This document shows positions 8,949 through 17,910 of a stretch of 64,000 nucleotides of DNA, piece by piece. Origin of the DNA: Blautia sp. SC05B48. GTDB taxonomy: Bacteria > Bacillota > Clostridia > Lachnospirales > Lachnospiraceae. Each line of letters begins with the position of its first letter. The stretch's first letter is position 1. The position numbers and the translations under genes are program-made. The stretch covers positions 1,053,001-1,117,000 of the forward strand of contig NZ_CP040518.1 in the NCBI RefSeq assembly GCF_005848555.1. Direction: 5' to 3'. The notes beneath the pieces were generated by a model that saw nothing but the letters and a program-made list of their open reading frames with translations, made no database searches and was not told the origin of the DNA.

Positions 8949-10433
8949 TTACATCGGTGGTACCGGTGTCGGTCTTGCCGGATCAAAAACATCTTTTACG
9001 TCAAAAAGATCGGATAACAGTTCCGGGTTATAATACATACGGTATCCATCCAGATTCCGTCTTCCCTGACGGAAGTACCGATCCCTGATCTGTACATAAT
9101 ACTGGCTGGAATCCACGTTGCAGTAATAATTATATCCCTGCCCCTTCAGATATTCGAATTTATCCCCGGAATACTCCTGGTCATTGGTAATGTCAGTTCC
9201 AAAAGCAAAAATGATAACATCCGTTCCCCCGATCAGCGGATCTACATTTTTCTTGAAACGTTCGGTATCTGCCTGAAGCTTCTCCAGTGTGACCTGTCCC
9301 ACATTCTGATGTCCCCAGGTATGGCTTGCAAATTCCCAGCCTTCTGCCTTCATGGCATCGGCAACCTTTTTTGCGGCTGCCCGTTCTTTTTCCAGGCTGA
9401 AATCCGGATGTGCATCCAGCCACTGTACTTTATTTTCATCCAGATCTGCCGGACGGGTCTCATAGCTTTCGTCGGTACGGTATCCCAGGATCCCGTTGTA
9501 TCCGGTAAGCGCCAGGATTCCTTTTGCACCGCGATATGAAAAATCCGGATGCTTTTCCACAAAGCGATCGATCAGCGGAACCATGTCGTAATCTCCCACG
9601 GATACGCTTCCGTCATCTTCCACATATTCATTGCGGATCTTTCCTTTATCATCCACGATCAGCTTCGTGGCATAGCCGTCACCGTCCATGTAATGATAAT
9701 AGCATACATCATCTTGCGAGAGGACAAACGGCGTTTTCCCGGGCGGAAGAAGGATTTCTCCCTCCGTGATGTTCCCGTTGTCATCTGCCTTTGCCATGTC
9801 CTTGATGCTTACCATCACATAGCCCTTGTCATACATGATCTGCGTGATCTTGTTAAACTCATCAATGGTTGTCATGACCTGATTATAATCTGCTTCTTTG
9901 TAATCTCCGTCAAACGCTTTGGATGGATCTTTGATCAGAATATGATAAAAAACATGTGTCACCTTTTCAAGGGGCCATGCCGTACAGGTTGCTTTTACGT
10001 CTTCGTATTTTTTTGCAGCCGCCTGCATCTTCTTATCAGAATCATAGGACGGAGCCTTTTTCAGAAGATCGATAGCTTTGTCATAGTTATACTGACTGGC
10101 CAGAAGCTCTGCCTCTGCGAGAGTATCTTTGGAAACGGTCTCTGTATTTTCAGTACCTGCTTCTGAAGCTTTTTCTCCGGAAACGGTCTGTTCTTTCTGT
10201 TTGTCAGAAGAAACCGTCTTCTCTTTTAAAGCCTTCTCACTTCTGCCCTTTAGCGCACCGACCCCTACTGATGCCCCGACTGCGACGATCATTGCCACTG
10301 TTATGATAACCAGACGTTTTCTGCGTTCCTTCAGCTGGCGCTTTCTGCGGCGTTTCAATACCTCTTTCCGCCATTCTTCGTACTCAGGAGTTCCCATTTC
10401 CGGTCGGGTTCTCCCGGGCGTTTTCTCTTTCAT
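8949..10433 (-). CDS. Polysaccharide deacetylase paralogue 2
   Basis: The 494-residue protein has the same layout as its downstream neighbour. A basic cytosolic N-terminus (many Arg/Lys over ~45 residues) precedes an anchor (about 43-61), a linker, the short helical repeat (LASQYNYDKAIDLLK) and a divergent NodB domain with LSQDDVCYYHYMDGDG and SHTWGH. Unlike paralogue 1 it keeps a long cytosolic tail. A tandem duplication with a swapped N-terminus is the simplest history. GGAGGAAAT lies ahead of the start. Confidence 0.85.
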   Translation of the reverse strand: MKEKTPGRTRPEMGTPEYEEWRKEVLKRRRKRQLKERRKRLVIITVAMIVAVGASVGVGALKGRSEKALKEKTVSSDKQKEQTVSGEKASEAGTENTETVSKDTLAEAELLASQYNYDKAIDLLKKAPSYDSDKKMQAAAKKYEDVKATCTAWPLEKVTHVFYHILIKDPSKAFDGDYKEADYNQVMTTIDEFNKITQIMYDKGYVMVSIKDMAKADDNGNITEGEILLPPGKTPFVLSQDDVCYYHYMDGDGYATKLIVDDKGKIRNEYVEDDGSVSVGDYDMVPLIDRFVEKHPDFSYRGAKGILALTGYNGILGYRTDESYETRPADLDENKVQWLDAHPDFSLEKERAAAKKVADAMKAEGWEFASHTWGHQNVGQVTLEKLQADTERFKKNVDPLIGGTDVIIFAFGTDITNDQEYSGDKFEYLKGQGYNYYCNVDSSQYYVQIRDRYFRQGRRNLDGYRMYYNPELLSDLFDVKDVFDPARPTPVPPM

Positions 10434-10681
10434 ATAATATTTCCTCCATCTCTGGTTTATCCATTACATATGTTAGCTCAAAGATAGTTATGTCCTGTAA
10501 TCTCTGCAGCATACACAGATGAACTGCATCGTAATCATTATAACTGGTAACTGCTGAAATTTCCACCGTTCCACCTGTCTTTTTCACTTTTTTAATTGCC
10601 TTTTTGACGAAACAATGCTAAAATGTTGTTTGCGTAATGTAACCGATTGCGAAACAAATATATATACAGGGGGATTCTCAA

Positions 10682-11122
10682 ATGAGTACAGTTACCATCG
10701 TTCTTCTGGTCATCCTCGTTATTCTGATCGCAGCAGTGATCGCACTCTATTTCTTCGGAAAAAAAGCTCAGAAAAAACAGGACGAACAGCAGGCTCAGAT
10801 CCAGGCTAACAAGCAGACAGTTTCCATGCTGGTCATCGATAAAAAACGGATGCCACTGAAAGATTCCGGACTTCCACAGATGGTCATCGACCAGACACCT
10901 AAGCTTATGCGCCGGTCCAAGCTTCCGATCGTAAAAGCCAAAGTCGGTCCGAAGATCAGCATCCTTATTGCAGATGAAAAAGTTTTTGATCTGATCCCGG
11001 TCAAAAAAGAGATCAAAGCTGAAGTCAGCGGTCTTTACATCGTTGGCGTAAAAGGAATCCGTGGTTCTCTCGAAGCACCACAGAAGAAGAAAAAAGGCTT
11101 CCTCGCAAGATTCCGTAAATGA
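10682..11122 (+). CDS. Small membrane-anchored protein of unknown function
   Basis: The 146-residue protein starts after GGGGGATTCTCAA, a strong ribosome site. Residues 4-22 form one membrane segment with the N-terminus outside. A short Lys/Gln-rich linker is followed by a conserved-looking ~90-residue cytosolic domain (VSMLVIDKKRMPLKDSGLPQ, PIVKAKVGPKI) and a basic tail. I do not recognise a function. The gene stands alone and is followed by its own terminator. Confidence 0.75.
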   Translation: MSTVTIVLLVILVILIAAVIALYFFGKKAQKKQDEQQAQIQANKQTVSMLVIDKKRMPLKDSGLPQMVIDQTPKLMRRSKLPIVKAKVGPKISILIADEKVFDLIPVKKEIKAEVSGLYIVGVKGIRGSLEAPQKKKKGFLARFRK

Positions 11123-11133
11123 TCAGAATCCAA

Positions 11134-11182
11134 AACAGCCGCCATGCTTTCAGGAATTCCCCTGATGCATGACGGCTTTTCT
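11134..11182 (+). terminator. Terminator of the small membrane protein gene
   Basis: AGCCG (11137-11141) pairs with CGGCT (11173-11177) around further pairing (CATGC/GCATG and a TCAGG/CCTGA inner stem), followed by TTTTCTT. It sits just after the stop at 11122. Confidence 0.75.
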
Positions 11183-11221
11183 TATGTAGTGTAATTATAT
11201 ATCTTTTATTTTCTGCAGGAT

Positions 11222-11668
11222 CTATAAAACAAAATCCTTGCAGTCTCTTGGCTGTACCTGGATCGCCAGATAGCAGTCTGCCACATGTTCTTCATTCATA
11301 TCCAGCGCATAATCTGCTTTGATCTGAAGGTTCTCTTCGCTTTCCGTCAGCTCCAGATTCGTAGCTGAGATTCCCATCTGAAGTGTTCCGTAAGGGGTAG
11401 TATAATAGGTCATGTTTTTTTTGCCCTGTTCAAATACCATGTGTACATTGACAAGCCCCTTCTTGCTGACTTCCAGACCCTTTCCGGATACTTTTATGTA
11501 ATTGATGGTGGGTTCTGCTGTTTCATCCAGCAGTTCCTCATATCTGAGATAATGAGAACCATTGCGGAAATAATACTGTCCCGGAACAATGATCTCTATA
11601 GGTTCCTGATCCCCCTGTGCATCCATCATCTGAAGCCCTCTTACATGGATCAAAACTTCTTTCTGCAT
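11222..11668 (-). CDS. DUF1934 beta-barrel protein (YwiB-like)
   Basis: The 148-residue protein matches the DUF1934/YwiB family in length and pattern: VLIHVRGLQ near the start, a central KVSGKGLEVSKKGLVNVHMVFEQGKK segment and the YYTTPYGTLQMGI motif. The family folds as a small calycin-like barrel; its role is not established. It is encoded just downstream of murI on the same strand (33-base gap), so the two are probably co-transcribed. Confidence 0.85.
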   Translation of the reverse strand: MQKEVLIHVRGLQMMDAQGDQEPIEIIVPGQYYFRNGSHYLRYEELLDETAEPTINYIKVSGKGLEVSKKGLVNVHMVFEQGKKNMTYYTTPYGTLQMGISATNLELTESEENLQIKADYALDMNEEHVADCYLAIQVQPRDCKDFVL

Positions 11669-11700
11669 TCTTTTCTCCTATCATTTATGTACAGATCTGT

Positions 11701-12522
11701 TTAATATTTTTCGATATCGATCTTCTGTGTTTTTTCTACGTTATACGGCAGGATGGAATTGGCAAAATCCTTAAACTTCTCTGCAAGATCACTTACATAA
11801 AAGCGATACGGAAATTCCTCCTGTGCTACCTCATTGCTGGCAAGATCCAGTCTGGAGAGCAGCTTTTTAAGCTCCAGCGCCGTCTCATATGCAGGATTCA
11901 CAAGGCAGACCTCCTCACCCATGATCTTGCGGATGGTAGATCTTAAAAGGGGATAATGCGTACATCCGAGGATCAGTGTATCGATCTCCTGCTCTTGCAG
12001 CTCCTTCAGATATCTTCTGGCAACCTCCTCGGTGACCGGATCATGATACCAGCCTTCTTCTACCAGCGGAACAAACAGCGGGCACGCTTTTCCGATCACG
12101 GTGATCTCCGGATCCAGTTCCTTCAGATAAGAGGCATGGATACCGCTTCCTACCGTGCCCACCGTTCCGATAATGCCCACCCGTTTATTTCTGGTTTCAT
12201 GGGCAGCAACTCTGGCACCGGCCTCGATCACTCCAAGGATCGGGATATCCAGTTCATCCTTCACCGCATCCAGAGCAAACGCACTGGCTGTATTACAGGC
12301 CACCACAATGGCCTTCACCTTCTGTTCCTGCAGAAAATGAATAATCTGGCGGGAATAACGGATCACCGTTTCTCTGGATTTGCTTCCATAGGGAACTCTG
12401 GCTGTGTCTCCGAAATATACGATTTTTTCCGATGGGAGATTGCGCATAATCTCCCGGGCTACTGTCAGTCCTCCGATACCGGAATCAAACACACCCACAG
12501 GTGCGTTTCTGTCTATATTCAT
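11701..12522 (-). CDS. murI: Glutamate racemase
   Basis: This enzyme converts L- to D-glutamate for peptidoglycan precursors in the cytosol. All motifs of the 273-residue family are present: FDSGIGGLTV (residues 12-21), GDTARVPYGSKS, VACNTASA with the first catalytic Cys, and LGCTHYPLL with the second. The start at 12522 begins NIDRNAPVGVFDSG. It is followed by the DUF1934 gene. Confidence 0.96.
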   Translation of the reverse strand: MNIDRNAPVGVFDSGIGGLTVAREIMRNLPSEKIVYFGDTARVPYGSKSRETVIRYSRQIIHFLQEQKVKAIVVACNTASAFALDAVKDELDIPILGVIEAGARVAAHETRNKRVGIIGTVGTVGSGIHASYLKELDPEITVIGKACPLFVPLVEEGWYHDPVTEEVARRYLKELQEQEIDTLILGCTHYPLLRSTIRKIMGEEVCLVNPAYETALELKKLLSRLDLASNEVAQEEFPYRFYVSDLAEKFKDFANSILPYNVEKTQKIDIEKY

Positions 12523-12578
12523 TGATCTTATCTCCTGAAATAATTAATCGAACGTGATTGGTCCGTTGAAATATTGTA

Positions 12579-12818
12579 TCACCAATCCAGGGCTTGCGCA
12601 AGCCAGAAGGATATCTTCACCGGCTTATTTTCCCCGTTGTCCTCTGCTTTTTCAAAACAGAATTCCGGATAGATCGTTCCCCACCAGGCATAAAACTGTG
12701 GCTGCCGATCACCGGCAGTTCTTCTCTCCCAGGTACTCCCTGCAAGGATCACTGCCATGAGCAGAAGGATCCCTCCTGCTTTTTTTAATACATGCTTCTT
12801 CGTTTTTATATGCTCCAT
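12579..12818 (-). CDS. Short single-pass membrane protein of unknown function
   Basis: The 79-residue ORF starts seven bases after AGGAGGG, an excellent ribosome site, and so is likely translated. Residues 12-27 are hydrophobic with a basic N-terminus, giving a signal anchor. The short outer part (FYAWWGTIYPEFCFEKAED) has no family I recognise. It follows the gerA operon on the same strand; a link to germination is only positional. Confidence 0.6.
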   Translation of the reverse strand: MEHIKTKKHVLKKAGGILLLMAVILAGSTWERRTAGDRQPQFYAWWGTIYPEFCFEKAEDNGENKPVKISFWLAQALDW

Positions 12819-12845
12819 GAGTAAGCCCTCCTGTCAAAAATCTTC

Positions 12846-12895
12846 TGATGATCTTATCCAGGGATATACTGTACGATTTATCGTACTGATCATCA
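12846..12895. promoter_or_regulatory. Nested palindrome between gerA operon and small membrane gene
   Basis: GTACGAT-TT-ATCGTAC at 12871-12886 is a perfect palindrome, enclosed by a second pair (TGATGATC near 12846 and GATCATCA near 12888). It could be an operator for the 12579-12818 gene or a weak terminator of the gerA operon; the tail lacks a clean T-run. Confidence 0.4.
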
Positions 12896-12923
12896 TCTGT
12901 ATTATTAACAGTCCGGCTCTTAT

Positions 12924-14609
12924 CTATTCATTACTGCCGTAATCCACTTCCAGAAGCTCACCTTCCACCCATACCTCCGGAAGCCAGGGCAGCGTTCCAT
13001 CCTGACAAAACTGATGATATACCTCCCGCAGAGTCACACCCTTCTTCTGCTGCCCGGATGTGCGGTTCTCCTGGATTCCCTGAAGGTATTCCCCTATGGA
13101 GCTTTTCCGGGCTCCTTTCCATTGAAAAACATCTCCCAGCATATTCGTCCGGAACACGTAGACATCCTCTCCGATATGCTCTTCCTGCTTCAGATATCCG
13201 ATCAGTGCTTCCCGGGCTCCCTCTTCCAGGATCTGTTCATCCAGGATCAGCACTTCAAGATGACCCAGATCCAGAAATTTTTCCTGAGACCGGTTGTAGA
13301 CTGCCTCGATCTCCTGAAAGTCCCGGCCGGAAAGAGTCAGCACAGAAATCGGATCTTCGTCCGGTTTTTCCTGTCCGGTAGCTGTACTCATATCCGGCAT
13401 TGCATATTTCAGCACAAAGCCATTCTCTGAAACACCGGCCCCCAGTGCCAGCGGATAAGCTCTTTTTTCCGGTTCTACTGCCGCACAGCCTGATCCCGTC
13501 AAAGTGATGACCAGGACAAGTCCTGCCACAGTTATTTTTTTCTTCCGTCTTCCCCGGTTTTCCGTACTGAGAAAAAGCTGTATCACAAGCAGAAACGGCA
13601 CAAAGATGTACCCCAGATACCAGCCATAATACTCCCGGATCCCCATCCCGTTTCTCTCATACAGGGAAAACAGCCAGCCTGCTGCCGGGATCCAGTACCG
13701 ACCGGTCCCGAATCCGGTTTTTTCTGCGATCTGATTTCCGTAATGAAACAAACTTCCCAGAGAAAACAAAAGTCCGAATACCAGAAATCCCATCCATATC
13801 ACATCAAATCTCGCCAGTACGTTTCCCGGAAGATCCGCACCTTCCAGAAGAGGCAGTACCGGACAGATCTCGTTTTTAAGGCGTGCACCTCCAAAGACCG
13901 CCGGAAGAAGGAGCTGCATTCCAAAAATGATCCCGCAAACTGTAAGAAAAGCCAGGATCACAGGTTTTCTGGCACTTCCCTGTTTTTTTGCATACTCCAA
14001 CCCGAAGGGAAGAAGTCCTGCTCCTGAAAAAGCACACAAAAGTGTATACAGATCACGGAGCCATCGCTCTCCTGTAAATCCTGTTTCCGGATCTTTCATC
14101 ACTTCCATAAAGTACTCTGTTTTTCCCTGCCCTGCACATAAAAGCATCAGAAGAAGAATCCCTGCCAGAAAAACCCTTCCGGACACCTCAGCGATCCGCC
14201 CTCTTCTCTGCATTCCGCGATGCGTTCCCAGACTGCAGACTGCAACTGCAAGAAGAGACAGCCATTTTCCGGAAATCCCGCTGATCAGACTTTCCGGGAT
14301 CACCTCCCCCAGAAGATCCGAAAGAAATGCCGAACTTGCGATCACATATATTAAAAAGAACAGTCCGATAAATTGTACAGTAAAATCTCCTGTCCTTTTG
14401 GAAAGCTCCCCATACGCAGGTGTCAGACGTATCAACCAGATCACATAAAAAGAGAGCACTACGGCCGCAGCAGCTGTCCCTGCCATGGCACTGATGCCCA
14501 ACATCGCTCCATTCTTAAACAGGCACAGCAGAAACGGCGCCGGAAACACCAGTATGATCTGCCGAAAAAGCTGCCTGTGGGAAATCCTGTTATTCTCCGC
14601 AAATCTCAT
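12924..14609 (-). CDS. Fused spore germination protein: GerAB permease + truncated GerAC
   Basis: The 561-residue protein joins two normally separate germinant-receptor subunits. Residues 1 to about 350 form a GerAB-type APC-superfamily permease with about ten membrane segments. After a Lys/Arg-rich turn comes a hydrophobic stretch ending in LTGSGC, which looks like a GerAC lipobox. About 190 residues resembling the N-terminal GerAC domain follow (KRAYPLALGAGVSENG, FLDLGHLEVLILDEQILEEG). The remaining GerAC domains are missing. The start at 14609 follows AAAGG; an alternative start at 14633 would overlap gerAA by 19 bases. Confidence 0.85.
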   Translation of the reverse strand: MRFAENNRISHRQLFRQIILVFPAPFLLCLFKNGAMLGISAMAGTAAAAVVLSFYVIWLIRLTPAYGELSKRTGDFTVQFIGLFFLIYVIASSAFLSDLLGEVIPESLISGISGKWLSLLAVAVCSLGTHRGMQRRGRIAEVSGRVFLAGILLLMLLCAGQGKTEYFMEVMKDPETGFTGERWLRDLYTLLCAFSGAGLLPFGLEYAKKQGSARKPVILAFLTVCGIIFGMQLLLPAVFGGARLKNEICPVLPLLEGADLPGNVLARFDVIWMGFLVFGLLFSLGSLFHYGNQIAEKTGFGTGRYWIPAAGWLFSLYERNGMGIREYYGWYLGYIFVPFLLVIQLFLSTENRGRRKKKITVAGLVLVITLTGSGCAAVEPEKRAYPLALGAGVSENGFVLKYAMPDMSTATGQEKPDEDPISVLTLSGRDFQEIEAVYNRSQEKFLDLGHLEVLILDEQILEEGAREALIGYLKQEEHIGEDVYVFRTNMLGDVFQWKGARKSSIGEYLQGIQENRTSGQQKKGVTLREVYHQFCQDGTLPWLPEVWVEGELLEVDYGSNE

Positions 14610-14614
14610 AACCT

Positions 14615-16111
14615 TTATCCTTTCCGGCTCCATGGCCTTGTCCGAAGCCTGCGTTTCTGGGCATTTCTGGCATACAGCGGCCGGAATTTCCGCTTCCGGA
14701 AGGGCTGTCGCAAAATCCTTCCACCTGTTTCCGTCTCACTGTTCTTCTCTACAAAAGGTACCAGATATGGGACACCGAAGCTTAAGAGTCCTGACAGATG
14801 CGCCACGGTAAGATACAGTCCCAACACGATTCCGAAGATACCCAGAAACCCTCCCAGAAACAGAAAAGCGTACTTCAGAAGCCGGAATGCAGAAGCAAAT
14901 TCCTCATTAGGTATAGCCAGTGATCCCAGTGCTGTCAGTGCCACGATGATCACTACCACCGGGCTGACAAGATTGGCCTCCACTGCTGCCTGTCCGATGA
15001 TCAGTCCTCCCACGATCCCAATGGCATTTCCAAGAGCTCCCGGGATCCGCACACCAGCCTCCCGTATCAACTCAAATGACAGTTCCAGGAACACCAGCTC
15101 CACTACACTGGAAAATGGAACACCCTCTCTTGCCTGTGCAAAGGAAAGGATCAGATTCGCCGGAAGGATCTGTGTATGAAACCGTATTACAGCCAGATAA
15201 AGTCCGGGGAGCAGCGTTGCCACAGCCATGGCTAGATACCGGAGAACCCGCAGGAAGGATGCCATCTCAAAACGATTGTACCAGTCTTCACTGCTTTCCA
15301 TAAAACTGTTGAATGCTCCGGGAACCACCAGTGCCACCGGCGAATTGTCGCAGAGCAGAACTGCTTTTCCATTCAGCAGCTCCTGGGCAGCCCGATCCGG
15401 CCGCTCCGTTGTCTGAAACTGAGGAAAGGGAGAATACCAGGCTTCTTCTGTCAACTGTTCCAGCATCCCGCTGTCCAGGATCCCGTCCACTGCAAAAGAT
15501 TCCAGACGCTCTTTCACAGCAGTCAGAAGCTCCTCATGGACCAGATCCTCCACATAAAGAAGCTGTACCACCGTATTGGAGCGTACACCGATGCTGCTCT
15601 GCTCCACCTTCAGCCTGGTATCCCGGATCCGCTTTCTCACAAGGGCCGCATTGATTTTTACACTGTCACAGAACCCCTCCTTGGAGCCTCTGAGGACCTT
15701 TTCCGTTTTCACCTCTGATACAGGCAGCCCCGGATATCCTTTACTGGAAATTTTCATTGCTTTGTCGTATCCATCCAGAAAGAAAACTGCATTTCCCGAA
15801 AGAATGGCACCAAATACCTCCTCCATGGAAGACAGCTCCTTCACATCTGCAATTCCAAGGCTGTTCCGGCGGATAAATTCCCGGATCTTTTCCTCCGGGA
15901 TCTCCCAGAAATGATTGATCATTTTTCCGATAGCAGAATCATCCAGCATCATGTTGGAAACCGCCACCTCAATATAGACCATCAGACAGTCCGCCTTATG
16001 TCCCTCACCAAGGCGCATGGGCCTGATCAGGATATCATCGCAGTTTTCACACTGTTTCCGGATATACGATTCATTTTCATGAAGCGATATCGATATCTTC
16101 CTTGTTTCCAT
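14615..16111 (-). CDS. gerAA: Spore germination protein GerAA/SpoVAF family
   Basis: This is the A subunit of a GerA-type germinant receptor in the spore inner membrane. The 498-residue protein has a ~240-residue N-terminal soluble region (MVYIEVAVSN, LLYVEDLVHEELL), then NSPVALVVPGAFNSFMESSEDWYNRF and a membrane domain of several helices, with the family motif LSFAQAREGVPFSSVVELVFLELSFELIREAGVRIP. A basic C-terminus follows. The start at 16111 follows GGATGGTGG; an in-frame GTG at 16144 has no ribosome site. The stop lies six bases before the GerAB-GerAC start. Confidence 0.93.
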   Translation of the reverse strand: METRKISISLHENESYIRKQCENCDDILIRPMRLGEGHKADCLMVYIEVAVSNMMLDDSAIGKMINHFWEIPEEKIREFIRRNSLGIADVKELSSMEEVFGAILSGNAVFFLDGYDKAMKISSKGYPGLPVSEVKTEKVLRGSKEGFCDSVKINAALVRKRIRDTRLKVEQSSIGVRSNTVVQLLYVEDLVHEELLTAVKERLESFAVDGILDSGMLEQLTEEAWYSPFPQFQTTERPDRAAQELLNGKAVLLCDNSPVALVVPGAFNSFMESSEDWYNRFEMASFLRVLRYLAMAVATLLPGLYLAVIRFHTQILPANLILSFAQAREGVPFSSVVELVFLELSFELIREAGVRIPGALGNAIGIVGGLIIGQAAVEANLVSPVVVIIVALTALGSLAIPNEEFASAFRLLKYAFLFLGGFLGIFGIVLGLYLTVAHLSGLLSFGVPYLVPFVEKNSETETGGRILRQPFRKRKFRPLYARNAQKRRLRTRPWSRKG

Positions 16112-16190
16112 AAAGCCACCATCCTTTATAGCAAGTTCCCCCACTGCTTATTGCTTTTCGCAATTGAAACAGGAAACTTACCTGATTCGG

Positions 16191-16223
16191 TTAAAAAAAA
16201 GAGATGCCACAATGACATCTCTC
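16191..16223 (-). terminator. Terminator of the ispE-gntR transcript
   Basis: On the minus strand AGAGATGTC-attgtg-GCATCTCT is followed by eight T. It lies about 25 bases after the GntR stop and separates that operon from gerAA. Confidence 0.92.
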
Positions 16224-16247
16224 TTAATATTCCCGCATATCCGGTTC

Positions 16248-16949
16248 TTATTCTTTTTTTTCGGCTTCTTTGGCTTCATTCTCCGCGCGGATAGTACGGA
16301 TGATCGCTTTTCGCTGATTTTCCAGATGATGGAAAGAAATATCCTGCGCCTTTTGCACATCTCCTTCACGGATGGCTTTTACCAGCTCTTCATGCTCACT
16401 GACCAGAAGATTTCTTGTCTGCTCCTCCTTCAGATACTCTACACGATAGCGATACATCTGCTCACGGAGATTATTCAGGACCTGGTTCAGACGCTTATTA
16501 TCAGAAGCCTGGTATATGATCTCGTGGAAAGCCACATCAGTTTCCGCCAGACGGACCAGATTTCCCTCTGCTTTTGTTTTTTCAAATTCCTTGGCTGCCA
16601 CCCAGAGCCTTCCCAGCTCCTCCTCTGTGATCAGCTTGCACGCTTTTTCTATGGCAACATTTTCGAGGGCGATACGCACCTCCAGAACATCGTTCAGATC
16701 CTTCTCTGTGATGCTGGCTACCTGTGCACCTCTGCGTGGGATCATCACTACAAGACCTTCCTGCTCCAGCTTACGCATAGCCTCACGCACCGGTGTTCTG
16801 CTCACACCAAGACGCTCTGCAAGGGCGATCTCCAGAAGTCTTTCGCCCGGCTTCAGCTCTCCCTTCAGGATCGCCTGCCGCAAGGTATTAAAAACAACAT
16901 CCCGAAGCGGCAGATATTCATTCATATCCACAGAAAAATCACTTGTCAT
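16248..16949 (-). CDS. GntR/FadR-subfamily transcription regulator
   Basis: The 233-residue protein has a winged helix at residues 10-80 (LRQAILKGELKPGERL, LGVSRTPVREAMRKLEQEGLV) and an all-helical FCD effector domain at about 85-220, with conserved Asp/His ligand positions (DVAFHEIIY, SEHEELV). The start at 16949 is set by GGAGG upstream; it overlaps the end of ispE by 11 bases, so translation is probably coupled. The effector is unknown. Targets may include the ispE operon itself. Confidence 0.9.
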   Translation of the reverse strand: MTSDFSVDMNEYLPLRDVVFNTLRQAILKGELKPGERLLEIALAERLGVSRTPVREAMRKLEQEGLVVMIPRRGAQVASITEKDLNDVLEVRIALENVAIEKACKLITEEELGRLWVAAKEFEKTKAEGNLVRLAETDVAFHEIIYQASDNKRLNQVLNNLREQMYRYRVEYLKEEQTRNLLVSEHEELVKAIREGDVQKAQDISFHHLENQRKAIIRTIRAENEAKEAEKKE

Positions 16950-17820
16950 TTGTAACTCCTCCATCTCTATTGTAAATATCCGTGGCAAATACAGTCTTTG
17001 CAAGCCCACTCTTTCTGAGGCTTCTGGCTGCCGCGGCCATCTTATCCCTGTTATCAAAGATTCCAAACACAGTAGGACCGCTCCCGCTCATCACGGCTTT
17101 CAGCGCACCTTTTTCTTCCATAAGGTTCTTGATATTGCCGATCACCGGATACTGTCGGATGATCCCCGGTTCAAATACATTCTCCATTCTGGATGCCATG
17201 GCATACAGATCATTATTTCTGATAGCTCCGATGAGTCCATCGATGTCCGGATGTTTGCCGATCCCTTCCAGATTCAGATTCTCATAGGCTGTTTTTGTGG
17301 AAACATTGATCCCCGGTTTTCCTATCAGAACATAGCATTTCGGAACTTCCGGAAGTCTGGTCAGCTTCTCTCCGATTCCCTCCGCAAGAGCTGTTCCCCG
17401 CATGATACAATACGGAACATCTGCTCCGACCTTTACTGCTCGTTCCATCAGCTGTTCTTCTGTAAGCCCTAAATGGAACATCCGGTTCACACCCACAAAT
17501 GCAGCCGCTGCATCGGAGCTGCCTCCTGCCATGCCTGCTGCCACCGGGATAAATTTACGAAGCTTGATGGAAAGTCCCTCTTCAACATCGAACTCCTCCA
17601 TCAGCATCTGTGCTGCTTTATATACAAGATTTCTCTGATCTGTGGGGATAAACGGAAGATTGGTCGTCAGTACGATCCCCGGCCGTCTGGTCTTTCTGAT
17701 ATCCAGGATATCATACATACGGATGGTCTGCATGATCATGCGTACCTCATGATAACCGTCCTCTCTCTTTCCCAGAACATCAAGTCCGAGATTGATCTTT
17801 GCCATTGCTTTTAAACGCAT
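16939..17820 (-). CDS. ispE: 4-diphosphocytidyl-2-C-methyl-D-erythritol kinase
   Basis: This GHMP kinase performs the ATP-dependent step of the MEP isoprenoid pathway. The 293-residue protein has AKINLGLDVLGKREDGYHEV at the N-terminus, PVAAGMAGGSSDAAAA (phosphate loop) near 93 and MSGSGPTVFG near the C-terminus. The start at 17820 follows GGAGGGG. A promoter TTGAAA-N17-TAAAAT lies about 45 bases upstream. The gntR gene follows with overlap. Confidence 0.95.
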   Translation of the reverse strand: MRLKAMAKINLGLDVLGKREDGYHEVRMIMQTIRMYDILDIRKTRRPGIVLTTNLPFIPTDQRNLVYKAAQMLMEEFDVEEGLSIKLRKFIPVAAGMAGGSSDAAAAFVGVNRMFHLGLTEEQLMERAVKVGADVPYCIMRGTALAEGIGEKLTRLPEVPKCYVLIGKPGINVSTKTAYENLNLEGIGKHPDIDGLIGAIRNNDLYAMASRMENVFEPGIIRQYPVIGNIKNLMEEKGALKAVMSGSGPTVFGIFDNRDKMAAAARSLRKSGLAKTVFATDIYNRDGGVTNDK

Positions 17821-17862
17821 AAGCCCCTCCATTTGTACTTTGTATACAGTATTTATACATGT

Positions 17863-17891
17863 ATTTTATATGATTTTTACATTCTTTTCAA
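17863..17891 (-). promoter_or_regulatory. Promoter of ispE-gntR
   Basis: On the minus strand TTGAAA (17886-17891) and TAAAAT (17863-17868) are 17 bases apart. It lies between ispE and the stop of the SPOCS/LysM gene. Confidence 0.7.
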
Positions 17892-17910
17892 CAGCAAAAT
17901 ATTCCACTTT

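Noticed and set aside
10384..10587. 67-residue minus-strand frame overlapping deacetylase paralogue 2
   Set aside because: Starts at a GTG without a ribosome site, overlaps the deacetylase start by 50 bases and has no recognisable pattern.
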